NCBI RefSeq assembly: GCF_018861065.1
Contig: NZ_JAHKQO010000048.1
Location: 62,001-126,000, forward strand
Direction: 5' to 3'
DNA from: Paraglaciecola arctica
GTDB taxonomy: Bacteria > Pseudomonadota > Gammaproteobacteria > Enterobacterales > Alteromonadaceae
DNA: 64,000 bases
Under the pieces are notes generated by a model, which had not been told where the DNA came from, did not search any database, and saw nothing but the letters and a program-made list of their open reading frames with translations. Positions 8,291 to 17,343 of the stretch are shown piece after piece; positions within the stretch are counted from its first letter, which is position 1, and every line of letters starts with the position of its first letter. Position numbers and translations under genes: made by a program.

Positions 8291-9337
8291 ATGCGATTGC
8301 TACATAAAACACATATACTAAACGGCATATGGCAAAAGAGAAATATATTGAGCACACACTCTAAAATCTTTTATTTCGTAATACTACTCTGTGTTACAAC
8401 ACTTTTAAGCTGCGGTGGGGCGAATGATAAGCCTGTTAGTTCGTTTCGCCTTGCCGAGGGGGGATCACATGCGTCAAAAATTTCTGCAGACAACAGTATT
8501 GCTGTTGTTTCTAGTATAGAAAATGGCATTACCGTTTGGGATTTGGTTACTAATGAGCAACGATTTGTATGGCAGCATCAGGATGATGGTAATAACTCAG
8601 TAACCAATATTCATATTGCCTTTGATAACTCATACGTAGTGACATCGGATAGAGAAGCATTTGCGCTTTGGAATCTAAATATTGGAGAGCCTGAAGGGTT
8701 TTGGCGTATTGATGAATCCAGTATTCGGGATATTGCCGTTGCAAACCAAGGCCGAGGAATTCTGGTTGGGCGCGGCAGTGGCAAAGCCATGTTTTTTGAA
8801 CCTTTTACAGGCAGGCGATTAGAGTTTTTAGGTCATCAAGAAAAAATTAATAGTGTGGACATTTCGCCAAACGGTTTTTTTGCCTTAACAGGTGGTAACG
8901 ATTATTTGGCATATTTGTGGGATACCCGAACGGGTCAAGTTATACACAAATTCGAACATACCAGTCGTGTTACTAAGGTGTCGTTAGACGATTATGGGCG
9001 TTATGCATTTACCGCTGACAGTAAGCGCGACGCAAGGATTTGGGATTTAGTTACCGGTAAAGAAGTCAGCAATTTACAATATATGGCAAGACAAAGAATC
9101 TTCACTGTCGCGGTTTTTTCTGATGATGGTAAGTACCTACTAACAGGTTCCCCAGCAAGAAGAATCAATCGTTGGGATGTGAATTCAGGTAAAGAGTTAA
9201 ATGAATGGCGCGCAGCGGCCCGTGAAGGCAGTAAACCCGCATCGTCGGTATTGCATTCAGTTGGGTTTCTAAATGAAAGCGAAATTATTTCGGAAAGTAG
9301 CAGTGGTCTATTAGAAAAGTGGAAGATCGAAAATTAA
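8291..9337 (+). CDS. WD40-repeat lipoprotein
   Basis: A 348-residue protein with a basic N-terminal extension, a hydrophobic stretch and a lipobox (TLLSC, Cys around residue 41), predicted to be exported and lipidated. The rest is a beta-propeller: repeated WD40 units end in variants of VWDL, LWNL, LWDT, IWDL and RWDV, with the preceding GH/S-D signature (for example VDISPNGFFALTGG). Five or more blades are visible. WD40 propellers are protein-interaction platforms; no enzyme motif is seen. The ATG at 8291 has no good Shine-Dalgarno, so the start may be further in, nearer the hydrophobic segment. Its stop overlaps the slyX start (TAATG), indicating translational coupling. Confidence 0.8.
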   Translation: MRLLHKTHILNGIWQKRNILSTHSKIFYFVILLCVTTLLSCGGANDKPVSSFRLAEGGSHASKISADNSIAVVSSIENGITVWDLVTNEQRFVWQHQDDGNNSVTNIHIAFDNSYVVTSDREAFALWNLNIGEPEGFWRIDESSIRDIAVANQGRGILVGRGSGKAMFFEPFTGRRLEFLGHQEKINSVDISPNGFFALTGGNDYLAYLWDTRTGQVIHKFEHTSRVTKVSLDDYGRYAFTADSKRDARIWDLVTGKEVSNLQYMARQRIFTVAVFSDDGKYLLTGSPARRINRWDVNSGKELNEWRAAAREGSKPASSVLHSVGFLNESEIISESSSGLLEKWKIEN

Positions 9338-9549
9338 TGAATACAGTACAAATAGATATCGAACAATTACAAATGAAAATAGCTTTTCAAGAAGACACAA
9401 TTGAAAGCCTAAACCAAGCCCTTATTGAACAACAAAAACAAATCGACGACTTGCAATATCAGCTCAAACAAATGGCTTCTAAAATCAGCGCTATCGAGCC
9501 GAGTAATATGGCCTCAGAAAAAGAGGAAATGCCACCTCCACATTACTAA
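9337..9549 (+). CDS. slyX: SlyX family protein
   Basis: A 70-residue, almost wholly coiled-coil protein (heptads from IDIEQLQMKIAFQEDTIESL to about residue 55) ending in PPPHY, the hallmark SlyX C-terminus. SlyX is a small cytoplasmic protein of unknown function. The ATG at 9337 shares its A with the TAA of the WD40 gene, so translation is probably coupled. An in-frame upstream start at 9319, inside the WD40 gene, is less likely. The location next to an FKBP gene and near yheV matches E. coli. Confidence 0.9.
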   Translation: MNTVQIDIEQLQMKIAFQEDTIESLNQALIEQQKQIDDLQYQLKQMASKISAIEPSNMASEKEEMPPPHY

Positions 9550-9674
9550 TAGTTTTAGACTTAAAAAGGTGTTGGGTAAATTTTTTGCACGAGCATAAAG
9601 AGGAATATAAAAAGCCAATTGTTTGTCAGCATTTAAATCATCAAGCTTAATCTCTGCGTTACTAAAGTTAAAAG

Positions 9675-9881
9675 CTACTCGGGCTTAAACACCCCAATTA
9701 CACTCTCACTAGTTCGGGTAGCTTTTGCCACTTTTTTATCTGCTTGCGATTCTGAATAATTGCATTTCACACACTGCAATTTTTCTACATTATTTTCAAA
9801 ATACAGCATGATGGTGTCGAGTGCGCGGCATTTTGGGCAAGTTGCTCCTGCAACAAATCGTTTTTTTATTTTGTTAACCAT
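9675..9881 (-). CDS. yheV: YheV family putative zinc-ribbon protein
   Basis: A 68-residue protein with two CxxC pairs (CPKC around residues 15-18 and CVKC around 37-40) forming a predicted zinc ribbon, basic N-terminus KKRFVAGA and C-terminal VIGVFKPE, all typical of YheV. The function is unknown; the ribbon suggests nucleic-acid or protein binding. It lies head to head with yheS across about 137 bases and tail to tail with slyX. In E. coli yheV also lies in this slyX/yheS neighbourhood. Confidence 0.88.
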   Translation of the reverse strand: MVNKIKKRFVAGATCPKCRALDTIMLYFENNVEKLQCVKCNYSESQADKKVAKATRTSESVIGVFKPE

Positions 9882-10018
9882 GGTTTAAGAGATTTTTTCG
9901 GTTGCTCATCTTGGTATGATACTCCTATTCAATTTTGAGTGTTATCCCGTATTAGTGTCAGTACTAAAAAATACAGACTTGATGTATGGGGCAACTAAAA
10001 GTTTTCTAACAGGTTTTC

Positions 10019-11944
10019 ATGATCCAATTTTCAGATGTTTCTTTAATGCGTGGCAGTAAAGTATTGCTGCAAGATGCCAATGCCACCGTCTATCCTGGTC
10101 ACAAAGCAGGTTTAATCGGAGCCAATGGTTGTGGTAAGTCGAGTTTGTTTGCTTTGATAAAGGGGGAGCTACATACCGAACAAGGGGATTTTAATATCCC
10201 AAAAAATTGGCAAATTGTCTCCGTTGCCCAAGAAACGCCAGCTGTAGATCGCTCTGCACTGGACTATGTAATTGACGGTGATAAACAATACAGAAAACTA
10301 CAAGCTCAACTTATTTCAGCAGAAGAAACCCACAACGGTGAACAAATCGCTCATCTACATGGGTTGTTAGAGCATGTTGGCGCATATGATATAGATTCAC
10401 GTGCCGCGACTATTTTAGCGGGCTTAGGTTTTGCCAATGACGTAATGAAAAATCCAGTTTCTGATTTTTCGGGCGGTTGGCGGATGCGTTTAAATCTGGC
10501 GCAAGCGTTATTGTGCCATTCTGATTTATTGCTTTTAGATGAGCCAACAAACCATCTCGATTTAGATGCGGTAATTTGGTTAGAAAAATGGCTGCAGCGT
10601 TATACCGGTACGCTAATGTTAATTTCTCACGACAAATCGTTTCTAGACAGTACAGTAAACGAAATTATTAGTGTTGAGCAGCAACAACTGATTAGCTATA
10701 CCGGTAATTATGATGCCTACGAAAAGCAGCGTGCTGAGCGTTTGCGTTTACAAAGTCTGCAATACGCAAAACAACAGGATCAAATTGCCCACCTCGAATC
10801 CTTCATCAATCGTTTTGGCGCGAAAGCGAGTAAAGCCAAACAGGCACAAAGCCGCGTAAAACAACTGGCAAAAATGGAAACTTTGCTACCAGTAATGGCC
10901 GCTTCTGAATTTAGTTTTGAGTTTTTTACCCCTCCGAAATTGCCGAACCCACTTATAAAAATGGAACAGGTTAAAGTGGGCTATGGCGAGACTATTATTT
11001 TAGAAAAACTGCATTTGAATTTGGTGCCTGGTAGCCGAATTGGCTTGTTAGGGAAAAACGGAGCGGGAAAATCGACATTAATCAAATTGTTAGCAGGTGA
11101 AAAAACGCCGATAGAGGGCATTTACGAAACCTCTGCCGGTTTACGAATAGGTTATTTCGCCCAGCACCAATTAGAGTTCTTACGTGGTGATGATTCGGCA
11201 TTGGCCCATATGCAACGACTAGATAACAAAGCTACCGAACAAAGCTTGAGAGATTATCTAGGTGGTTTTGGGTTTCGCGGTGACAGTGCTTTGAGTAAAG
11301 TCGCCCCCATGTCAGGCGGCGAAAAAGCCCGTTTGGTTTTGGCATTAACCGTTTATCAAAAGCCTAACCTGCTGTTGCTAGATGAACCAACCAACCACTT
11401 AGACTTAGATATGCGTCACGCACTCAATATGGCATTACAAGGTTTTGAAGGTGCCATGGTGCTGGTCTCACATGATAGGTTTTTACTGGCGTCAGTTTGC
11501 GATGACTTCTACTTAGTGGATTCAAAACAAGTACAAGCTTTTGATGGTGACTTAGATGACTACAAAGACTGGATCCTAAAAGGGGATAAAGGCGCAGATA
11601 AAAATTTAAACACTACCAATGAAAAAAGTTCAGCGAAACCCGACCGCAAAAATACCAAACGTTTAGAAGCAGAATTTAGGCAAGCAACTAAACCAATGAG
11701 AAAAGCCATTGAACAGTATGAAAAAAGCATGGCTGATGCTCATAAAAAATTACAGTTGTTAGAAGAGCAGCTTAGCGATACCGAAATCTACAGTGCCGAA
11801 AACAAGCCACAACTTAAAAAAGTATTAGCTGAACAAGCACAGTTAAAATCCAATTTGGAAGAAACTGAGATGCAGTGGCTCGACACCCAAGAACAGTTAG
11901 AAATTAAGCTGCAGGAATTTGAGCTACAAAATGGCACTTTATAA
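10019..11944 (+). CDS. yheS: ABC-F family ATPase YheS
   Basis: A 641-residue soluble protein with two ABC ATPase domains and no membrane segments, as in ABC-F translation factors. Domain 1 has Walker A GANGCGKSS near residue 35, signature FSGGW and Walker B LLLLDEPTNHLD. Domain 2 has GKNGAGKST near 345, signature MSGGE and a second DEPTNHLD. The linker around 240-290 is charged and helical (the P-site tRNA interaction motif region). The last ~100 residues form a C-terminal coiled coil. Family members bind the ribosomal E site and act on stalled or difficult translation. Length matches E. coli YheS (637). It is followed within 25 bases by a DUF3565 gene, then by yheT and yheU. Confidence 0.93.
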   Translation: MIQFSDVSLMRGSKVLLQDANATVYPGHKAGLIGANGCGKSSLFALIKGELHTEQGDFNIPKNWQIVSVAQETPAVDRSALDYVIDGDKQYRKLQAQLISAEETHNGEQIAHLHGLLEHVGAYDIDSRAATILAGLGFANDVMKNPVSDFSGGWRMRLNLAQALLCHSDLLLLDEPTNHLDLDAVIWLEKWLQRYTGTLMLISHDKSFLDSTVNEIISVEQQQLISYTGNYDAYEKQRAERLRLQSLQYAKQQDQIAHLESFINRFGAKASKAKQAQSRVKQLAKMETLLPVMAASEFSFEFFTPPKLPNPLIKMEQVKVGYGETIILEKLHLNLVPGSRIGLLGKNGAGKSTLIKLLAGEKTPIEGIYETSAGLRIGYFAQHQLEFLRGDDSALAHMQRLDNKATEQSLRDYLGGFGFRGDSALSKVAPMSGGEKARLVLALTVYQKPNLLLLDEPTNHLDLDMRHALNMALQGFEGAMVLVSHDRFLLASVCDDFYLVDSKQVQAFDGDLDDYKDWILKGDKGADKNLNTTNEKSSAKPDRKNTKRLEAEFRQATKPMRKAIEQYEKSMADAHKKLQLLEEQLSDTEIYSAENKPQLKKVLAEQAQLKSNLEETEMQWLDTQEQLEIKLQEFELQNGTL

Positions 11945-11968
11945 AATTAGATTGCGACACCTATAAGC

Positions 11969-12175
11969 ATGCAAAGCCCAATTACAGGTTATCACTTGGA
12001 TACAGTTAATGACTGGGTAGCTGAATTGGCTTGCGGCCATTTTCAACATGTCCGTCATAACCCACCATGGGTAAGTCGCCCTTGGGTTACCAGTGAAGAT
12101 GGTCGAAAATCCATGCTTGGTCATAAATTGCCATGCAAAAAATGTAATATGGGTGCGCCTAGAGATAGTTCTTAG
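11969..12175 (+). CDS. DUF3565 domain protein
   Basis: A 68-residue cytoplasmic protein of the DUF3565 family. It has a conserved ACGH segment followed by HVRHNPPW and a C-terminal LPCKKCNMG, so one Cys/His pair plus CxxC may bind zinc. No function is established. It lies 24 bases after yheS and is probably read through from it; 230 bases without a gene separate it from yheT. Confidence 0.8.
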   Translation: MQSPITGYHLDTVNDWVAELACGHFQHVRHNPPWVSRPWVTSEDGRKSMLGHKLPCKKCNMGAPRDSS

Positions 12176-12408
12176 TGATGTTCGGATAAGAATATTTGGA
12201 TAATAGAGCGAGGATTTTGTTTAGAGTTGTATCGTCAATGATTTAGATAACTTTCTCGGTCGTACCTTCTAACTCTAGCCGAACAATGCCAGCTATTTTA
12301 TTATTCTTATTTTTAATGATTTCTGTATTGCGATGAACTAAAAAAGATTTTTATGTTTTCGTTCAATTGATGTACCTTACTCTAATAACTATGTAACTTT
12401 AATAATTG

Positions 12409-13464
12409 ATGTTCTCCAAGTCTCAAACCAATCAAAATGTCCGTTATGGTGAAATTGTCGAAAGTGACTTTGTACCACCTTGGTGGGCTAAAAATAGACA
12501 TATACAAACCATTTTTCCGCGTTTTATCCAAAGACGCGCCAAGCTAAATTATCGAAAGGAAAAATTAGTACTGCCTGATGGTGACTTTGTTAATTTAATT
12601 TGGGCGGGTGATGTTCGAAAATCCTCGGGTTTAATTGCGATCTTTCATGGTTTAGAGGGGTCAATTCGTTCTCACTATACGAACGATATGATGGCGAATT
12701 TTGTAAAACAAGGTTATGCCGTGGTGCTAATGCATTTCCGCGGATGCGGAGGGGAACAGAATATTACCCCCAAAGCCTACCATTCTGGTGAAACCGGAGA
12801 CGCTTGGTATTTTTTGAATTGGCTTGAGCAAAAATTTCCTGAAACACGTAAAGCAGCCATGGGTTTTTCGTTAGGCGCCAATATGTTGCTGAAACTGTTA
12901 AGTGAGCAGCCGAAACAAAAAATTGTAAAAGCGGCAATGGCAGTGTCTACACCATTCAACCTGAATATTTGCGCAACTGCTATTAATCAAGGGTTCTCCA
13001 GGGTTTATCAGGCTTATCTATTAAAAAGCATGGTAAACAATTTATTGATTAAAATGCGCACCATTGACTATGGCAAGTTACTTAAAGTAACAGAATCGCA
13101 GATTAAACAGTTTAGGAGTTTTCGAGACTTTGATGAACACATCACCGCACCTTTAAATGGGTTTGCAAATGCAGACGATTATTATCAACAATGTAGTGCG
13201 TTGAATTTCCTTAAAGGCATTGCCACGCCTACGCTAGTGGTACACGCTAAAGACGACCCATTTATGCATAAAAGCATAGTGCCTGTATCTGAAAGATTAT
13301 CGCCCAGTGTATGCCTAGAAGTGAGTGAAAATGGTGGCCATGTGGGCTTTATGCAAGGTACACCATGGCGACCTAAAATTTGGATGCAGCAAAGAGCTAA
13401 CTCCTTTTTCATGCCTTTCATTGCGGATACAGATACGAGAACATTTACAGGGGATCCAACATGA
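12409..13464 (+). CDS. yheT: YheT family alpha/beta hydrolase
   Basis: A 351-residue hydrolase of the UPF0017/YheT family, related to ABHD1-3 esterases. It opens with the family segment [15 protein letters not shown]. It carries the oxyanion HGLEGS region, the nucleophile elbow GFSLGANM around residue 165, an acidic residue in HAKDDPFM and the catalytic His in NGGHVGFM. The natural substrate is unknown; ester or lipid hydrolysis is inferred from the fold. ATG 12409 is preferred to TTG 12406. The stop overlaps the start of yheU (ATGA), so the two are translationally coupled, as in E. coli. Confidence 0.9.
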   Translation: MFSKSQTNQNVRYGEIVESDFVPPWWAKNRHIQTIFPRFIQRRAKLNYRKEKLVLPDGDFVNLIWAGDVRKSSGLIAIFHGLEGSIRSHYTNDMMANFVKQGYAVVLMHFRGCGGEQNITPKAYHSGETGDAWYFLNWLEQKFPETRKAAMGFSLGANMLLKLLSEQPKQKIVKAAMAVSTPFNLNICATAINQGFSRVYQAYLLKSMVNNLLIKMRTIDYGKLLKVTESQIKQFRSFRDFDEHITAPLNGFANADDYYQQCSALNFLKGIATPTLVVHAKDDPFMHKSIVPVSERLSPSVCLEVSENGGHVGFMQGTPWRPKIWMQQRANSFFMPFIADTDTRTFTGDPT

Positions 13465-13706
13465 TTATTCCCATTGCCGATTTGAGTGAAGATGCGGTAT
13501 TGAACATTATTGAAGGTTTTGTATTACGTGAAGGTACCGAATACGGTGAAGCGGATGTGTCATTACAGCAAAAAGTACAACAAGTGCTGACTCAGCTAAC
13601 CTCTGGTGAGGTGCTGTTAGTTTACTCTGAATTACATGAAACGGTGAATATCATCCCTAAACAACAGCTTGGAGAGTTTGAATTATCGGAAACTCTCCAG
13701 CAGTAG
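13461..13706 (+). CDS. yheU: YheU family (UPF0270) protein
   Basis: An 81-residue acidic protein of unknown function. It begins with [18 protein letters not shown] and contains LREGTEYGE, both characteristic of UPF0270/YheU. The start overlaps the yheT stop by four bases (ATGA). It ends only nine bases before the convergent YceI-family gene, with no terminator hairpin visible between them. Confidence 0.9.
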   Translation: MIIPIADLSEDAVLNIIEGFVLREGTEYGEADVSLQQKVQQVLTQLTSGEVLLVYSELHETVNIIPKQQLGEFELSETLQQ

Positions 13707-13715
13707 TTTGTCGAT

Positions 13716-14297
13716 TCAGTCTGCGATAAATAACAAATTAAAACTAACTGGAACAGTTAGTCCTATGCCATTTAGTCCTGCAAGTTTTTGTAAAATTTCA
13801 ATCCCAGAGGTTAAACCATAGTCAGCAGCCGATATTAATATTGGCTGGGTGCTGGTAGCAATTATGCCATTGTTTGCCGTGCCGGTGACTTGTACTGATA
13901 CCATAATTTTTTTGGACATACCCATAAGGTCTAATTTAGCGGGAAGTGTGACTAAAATCGAATCGCCTTCTTCGAGCGATAACAAGTTACTCGTTAATTG
14001 AGCAGATACGTTAGCCGTAGGGAATTTATCAACTACAAAAAGTTTTTCGCGCATACGAGTGTCACGAATTTCAATACCCGAATCAATGCTTGTTAAATCA
14101 ATTTCAATGAGTAACTTACCTGTAGGGCTCAATTCACCTTTTAGAGTTTTGAACTGTTGAATTTCACTAACATGTTGATTTTTAGTTGAGACAAAACTGA
14201 GACTTGATAGGTCATTGACTAAAGTCCAATTGGCGTTGGCAGAACAACAAAACAAAAATAAAACGACTGAAATAATAACTGTAAATAAAGATTTCAT
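13716..14297 (-). CDS. YceI family periplasmic lipocalin-like protein
   Basis: A 193-residue protein with a clear Sec signal peptide (hydrophobic core to residue ~18, cleavage expected after SANA). The mature part fits the YceI fold: it starts WTLVNDLSSLSFVSTKN, with IDLTSIDSGIEIRDTRMREKLF as the conserved core and the late YGL segment. YceI proteins are beta-barrels that bind polyisoprenoid or similar amphipathic ligands in the periplasm. The gene follows cysQ by about 30 bases on the same strand and may share its transcript, although the functions are unrelated. Confidence 0.85.
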   Translation of the reverse strand: MKSLFTVIISVVLFLFCCSANANWTLVNDLSSLSFVSTKNQHVSEIQQFKTLKGELSPTGKLLIEIDLTSIDSGIEIRDTRMREKLFVVDKFPTANVSAQLTSNLLSLEEGDSILVTLPAKLDLMGMSKKIMVSVQVTGTANNGIIATSTQPILISAADYGLTSGIEILQKLAGLNGIGLTVPVSFNLLFIAD

Positions 14298-14327
14298 AAT
14301 TAACTCTTTTGCAATTAAATGATGTGA

Positions 14328-15173
14328 TTAATCAAGTTGGTTGTTATTGCCAAATTCGCACTTTACTAAGCTTTGCCAATCGACATTTTGATCACCCATA
14401 ATAAAAAAATCTGGATTAATAACGCTTTCACGCTGATTGTAACTTAAAGGTGCAAAGTCATGGGCTAATATTTTCCCCCCTGCTTCAACTACTATACATT
14501 GAGACGCACCCGTATCCCACTCGCCTGTTACCCCAAAACGTAAAAATACATCGGCTTTTCCTTCAGCAATAAAACAGGCTTTAAGTGAACAACTACCCGC
14601 TGGTAAAGTTTGATACACACGATCTTCGCTAAGACTAGACATCACTTTTTCTCGAGCCTGTCTGCGACTGATCGCAATGATTACCGGGTCATCATTAGGG
14701 GCGTCTAAGCTGCGCACAAATATTTGTTTATTTTCTACAGGGCATTCTTTAAATGCACCGTGCCCCTTTAAAGCAGAATACAAAGTTTCTCCCGTTGGCC
14801 AGTAAATCACTCCCATAACAGGCACATTGTTTTCGATTAAAGCAATATTTACCGCAAAGTCGCCGCTGCGAGCAATAAATTCTTGAGTGCCATCAATAGG
14901 GTCGATTAGCCAATATCGGGTCCAAGTTTTGCGTAACTCTAGCGCTCCTAACTCGGTTTCTTCAGACATAATAGGAATGTTAGGTGTAGCCTTTTCGAGC
15001 ATCTCCATAATGACTTCGTTGGCTTTATAATCAGCCGTAGTGACAGGAGAGTCGTCGTCTTTTTGAAAACTGGTAAAATCACCGCTGTCGTATATTTCTA
15101 AAACCACTTTACCTGCTTTAATAGCGGCTTTCTTTGCGATATCCAGTAATTGTTGAATATTCTGTGTTGGCAT
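14328..15173 (-). CDS. cysQ: 3'(2'),5'-bisphosphate nucleotidase CysQ
   Basis: CysQ removes the 3' phosphate from PAP, clearing an inhibitory by-product of sulfate assimilation. The 281-residue protein belongs to the inositol-monophosphatase superfamily, with metal-binding motifs EET near residue 70, DPIDGTQEF near 90 and the late WDTGASQ. ATG 15173 is chosen: it overlaps the nudE stop (TAATG) and is preceded by a good GAGGG site. An in-frame ATG at 15191 inside nudE would add six residues. Coupling to nudE fits a shared nucleotide-housekeeping operon and is also seen in other gammaproteobacteria. Confidence 0.92.
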   Translation of the reverse strand: MPTQNIQQLLDIAKKAAIKAGKVVLEIYDSGDFTSFQKDDDSPVTTADYKANEVIMEMLEKATPNIPIMSEETELGALELRKTWTRYWLIDPIDGTQEFIARSGDFAVNIALIENNVPVMGVIYWPTGETLYSALKGHGAFKECPVENKQIFVRSLDAPNDDPVIIAISRRQAREKVMSSLSEDRVYQTLPAGSCSLKACFIAEGKADVFLRFGVTGEWDTGASQCIVVEAGGKILAHDFAPLSYNQRESVINPDFFIMGDQNVDWQSLVKCEFGNNNQLD

Positions 15174-15736
15174 TAGAGCGCCCTCTTCCATTTTTCAGCA
15201 AGTAATAATGCCGCTATACATCTTGCTTCTATAAAATCTTCTTTGGCCAGTAAGTTGTCAATATCGTTAATTGACCATTTAACCACTTCTAAAGGCTCAG
15301 GCTCATCACCGGGTAACACTTTAGCGTACAAATCTTCAGCTATAAAAATTGTCATTTTGGCGTCAAAAAATGCAGGAGCCATATTCACACTTTGAAGTAG
15401 GTGTAACACTTTAGCTCCAAAGCCCACTTCTTCTTTTAACTCCCTGTTTGCCGCTACTTCTGGCGATTCGCCAGGATCAATGAGTCCTTTGGGAAAGCCT
15501 AATTCGTAGGTATGTGTGCCAGCGGCATATTCTCTCACTAATAAAAATTCATGGTCATTGATAAAAGGTACCACCATGACTGCACCACGGCCGCTACCAG
15601 CCATACGTTCAAAAATGCGGGTTTCACCGTTAGAAAATTCTAAATCAATTTGTTCTATTTTAAATAGTCCGCTATTGGCAACCACTTTACGAGAATGGAT
15701 TTGTGGAAGTGATTTCTTATTGTCTGTGTTGCTCAT
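15173..15736 (-). CDS. nudE: ADP compounds hydrolase NudE
   Basis: A 187-residue Nudix hydrolase. The Nudix box is intact: Gly, five residues, Glu, seven residues, then REL-K-EE-V-GF (GLIDPGES ... RELKEEVGF). NudE cleaves ADP-ribose, Ap3A and NADH in E. coli. The segments MAGSGRGAVMVVPF and EPLEVVKW are typical of NudE rather than NudF. It is the first gene of nudE-cysQ-(YceI) and is divergent from yrfG, as in E. coli where nudE and yrfG are close neighbours. Confidence 0.92.
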   Translation of the reverse strand: MSNTDNKKSLPQIHSRKVVANSGLFKIEQIDLEFSNGETRIFERMAGSGRGAVMVVPFINDHEFLLVREYAAGTHTYELGFPKGLIDPGESPEVAANRELKEEVGFGAKVLHLLQSVNMAPAFFDAKMTIFIAEDLYAKVLPGDEPEPLEVVKWSINDIDNLLAKEDFIEARCIAALLLAEKWKRAL

Positions 15737-15810
15737 GAATGTTTCACGTTAATATAACTGTCGTTTTTGGGAGTTCAAAGATTGAATTAACTTTAAATCG
15801 ATGAATTAAA

Positions 15811-15843
15811 GGGGCTGTTGACCTTTCATATGTCAACAGCCCC
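15811..15843. promoter_or_regulatory. Perfect 12-bp inverted repeat in the nudE-yrfG intergenic region
   Basis: GGGGCTGTTGAC and GTCAACAGCCCC are perfect inverted repeats separated by nine bases. The element lies 75 bases before nudE and 41 bases before the preferred yrfG start. On the plus strand it is followed by GAGTGTTTTAAA, not a clean U-run. It could be an RNA hairpin in the yrfG leader or a dyad operator for the divergent genes. It contains an in-frame ATG (15830) that would otherwise be taken as the yrfG start. Confidence 0.55.
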
Positions 15844-15883
15844 GAGTGTTTTAAATATACCTGTTAAATTGAGGACATGCCAC

Positions 15884-16567
15884 TTGTCAAAGCTTGCTTG
15901 GAAAGATATTCACACTGTGTTGCTCGATATGGATGGAACATTACTTGACCTTCACTTTGACAATCATTTTTGGTTAGAGCACTTGCCTAAAAAATTAGCC
16001 ATAAAACGAGGCGTTTCTTTGCAGCAAGCTAAAGATTTAATGACCGTTGAATATGAACAGGTGGTGGGGACGTTAAGTTGGTATTGTCTGGATTTTTGGA
16101 CAGATAAACTCGACATTGATATCGTTGAAGCCAAGCGCGAAATTCAACATCTAATCAGTATGCGCGATGATAGTTTACCTTTTATTGACGCTTTAAAAGC
16201 AACGGGGCGAAAAGTCATCTTAGTGACCAATGCACATCCTGATAGTTTATCCCTTAAAGTAGAACATACTCAGTTGGATCAACATATCGACGAGTTGATT
16301 TCGACCCATGAATTTGCCGTGACTAAGGAGTCCCAAGAACTATGGCAACAACTCCACAATAAGCTTGAATTTAATCCACAAAATACATTATTTGTTGACG
16401 ATAGTTTGGGTATCTTAAAAGCGGCACAAGACTTCGGAATTAAACACTTGTTAGCTGTTAGTAACCCAGATAGCAAACAAGCAGTGAGAGATATTTCTGA
16501 GTACCCATCAATTCAGGATTATCGCTATTTATTAGCTGATATTGAAGGCAGCCCAGTGATTGCCTGA
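15884..16567 (+). CDS. yrfG: HAD-superfamily GMP/IMP nucleotidase YrfG
   Basis: A 227-residue purine-nucleotide 5'-nucleotidase of the HAD superfamily. Motif I is LLDMDGTLLDL with the nucleophile Asp, motif II is LVTNAHP, and motif IV is LFVDDS. I place the start at TTG 15884: GAGGA lies eight bases upstream, and the product begins SKLAWKDIHTVLLDMDGT, matching the N-terminus of E. coli YrfG. The in-frame ATG at 15830 has no Shine-Dalgarno and sits inside a strong inverted repeat. The conserved FDNHFW and WYCLDFW segments support YrfG over other HAD enzymes. Confidence 0.85.
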   Translation: MSKLAWKDIHTVLLDMDGTLLDLHFDNHFWLEHLPKKLAIKRGVSLQQAKDLMTVEYEQVVGTLSWYCLDFWTDKLDIDIVEAKREIQHLISMRDDSLPFIDALKATGRKVILVTNAHPDSLSLKVEHTQLDQHIDELISTHEFAVTKESQELWQQLHNKLEFNPQNTLFVDDSLGILKAAQDFGIKHLLAVSNPDSKQAVRDISEYPSIQDYRYLLADIEGSPVIA

Positions 16568-16599
16568 GCTAGGTCAAAAATATTAGGGTCTTAACTCTG

Positions 16600-17343
16600 T
16601 TAAAACCTGATTGGGTAATATCCTTCGGCGTCAGGCTTACCAAAAAACTGTGCTGCTTGATGCACTTCTGCTGGTAAGTTCGCATCAGGTTTAAAGCGAC
16701 CTGAAACTTTGAACTTCATATTAGCTGGAATGGAGGCTTTTGCTGCCAAACCAAAACTATTCGGTTGTTTAACATCGATAACAATTTCACCTTTTTCACA
16801 GCTTAAATCAGCATTGAAGTTACCTAGGTCTATCACACCAGCATTCCCGGTAAAGTTAGCGTTGAGCCATTGACCTTTTCCAGTGAATTGTTGGCACCCG
16901 GATTCGTAGTACACTTCGTCTAGTTGCACTTTAAAACGCCCATCAGCTTGAACCGGTACCGGCAATGGTAACAGGCTGATGACTAGGTCTGTGGGTATGT
17001 AAGCTAATAAATCGTTAGCTTGAACATGCTTTGTCGTGGCGCTAACGTGAGCATTTAGCGAAATTTGCTCTTTGTCTCGTAAATTTCCAGCTTTAATTTC
17101 GGCGCTGACTTCACCTAGTAAAAGTGGCAAGAAAGACAGCTTCCACTCTACGTTAGAGACTGGTAATCCGTTTACCTGTGCGCGTTGCGCCTGCCCATCC
17201 CAAATGGTGCCAGTAATACCGCTTAGACGAACCTCTTTAGGTAACTGAATTTGCGCCAATACATGAACCGCAGGTAATTTAACTATTAAAAAAATAAAAT
17301 AAACCACAAGGCATAAGCTGCCCCATTTCAATACTGACTTCAT
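16600..17343 (-). CDS. gspN: Type II secretion protein N
   Basis: A 247-residue protein, the last gene of the operon. One N-terminal membrane anchor (residues ~5-25) is followed by a periplasmic domain; ITGTIWDGQA and the paired Cys (GCQQF, DLSCEKG) fit GspN. GspN is an inner-membrane component found in many but not all type II systems, and its precise role is unclear. The start overlaps the gspM stop by four bases (ATGA). It ends tail to tail with yrfG across about 30 bases, with no obvious terminator hairpin. Confidence 0.88.
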   Translation of the reverse strand: MKSVLKWGSLCLVVYFIFLIVKLPAVHVLAQIQLPKEVRLSGITGTIWDGQAQRAQVNGLPVSNVEWKLSFLPLLLGEVSAEIKAGNLRDKEQISLNAHVSATTKHVQANDLLAYIPTDLVISLLPLPVPVQADGRFKVQLDEVYYESGCQQFTGKGQWLNANFTGNAGVIDLGNFNADLSCEKGEIVIDVKQPNSFGLAAKASIPANMKFKVSGRFKPDANLPAEVHQAAQFFGKPDAEGYYPIRF

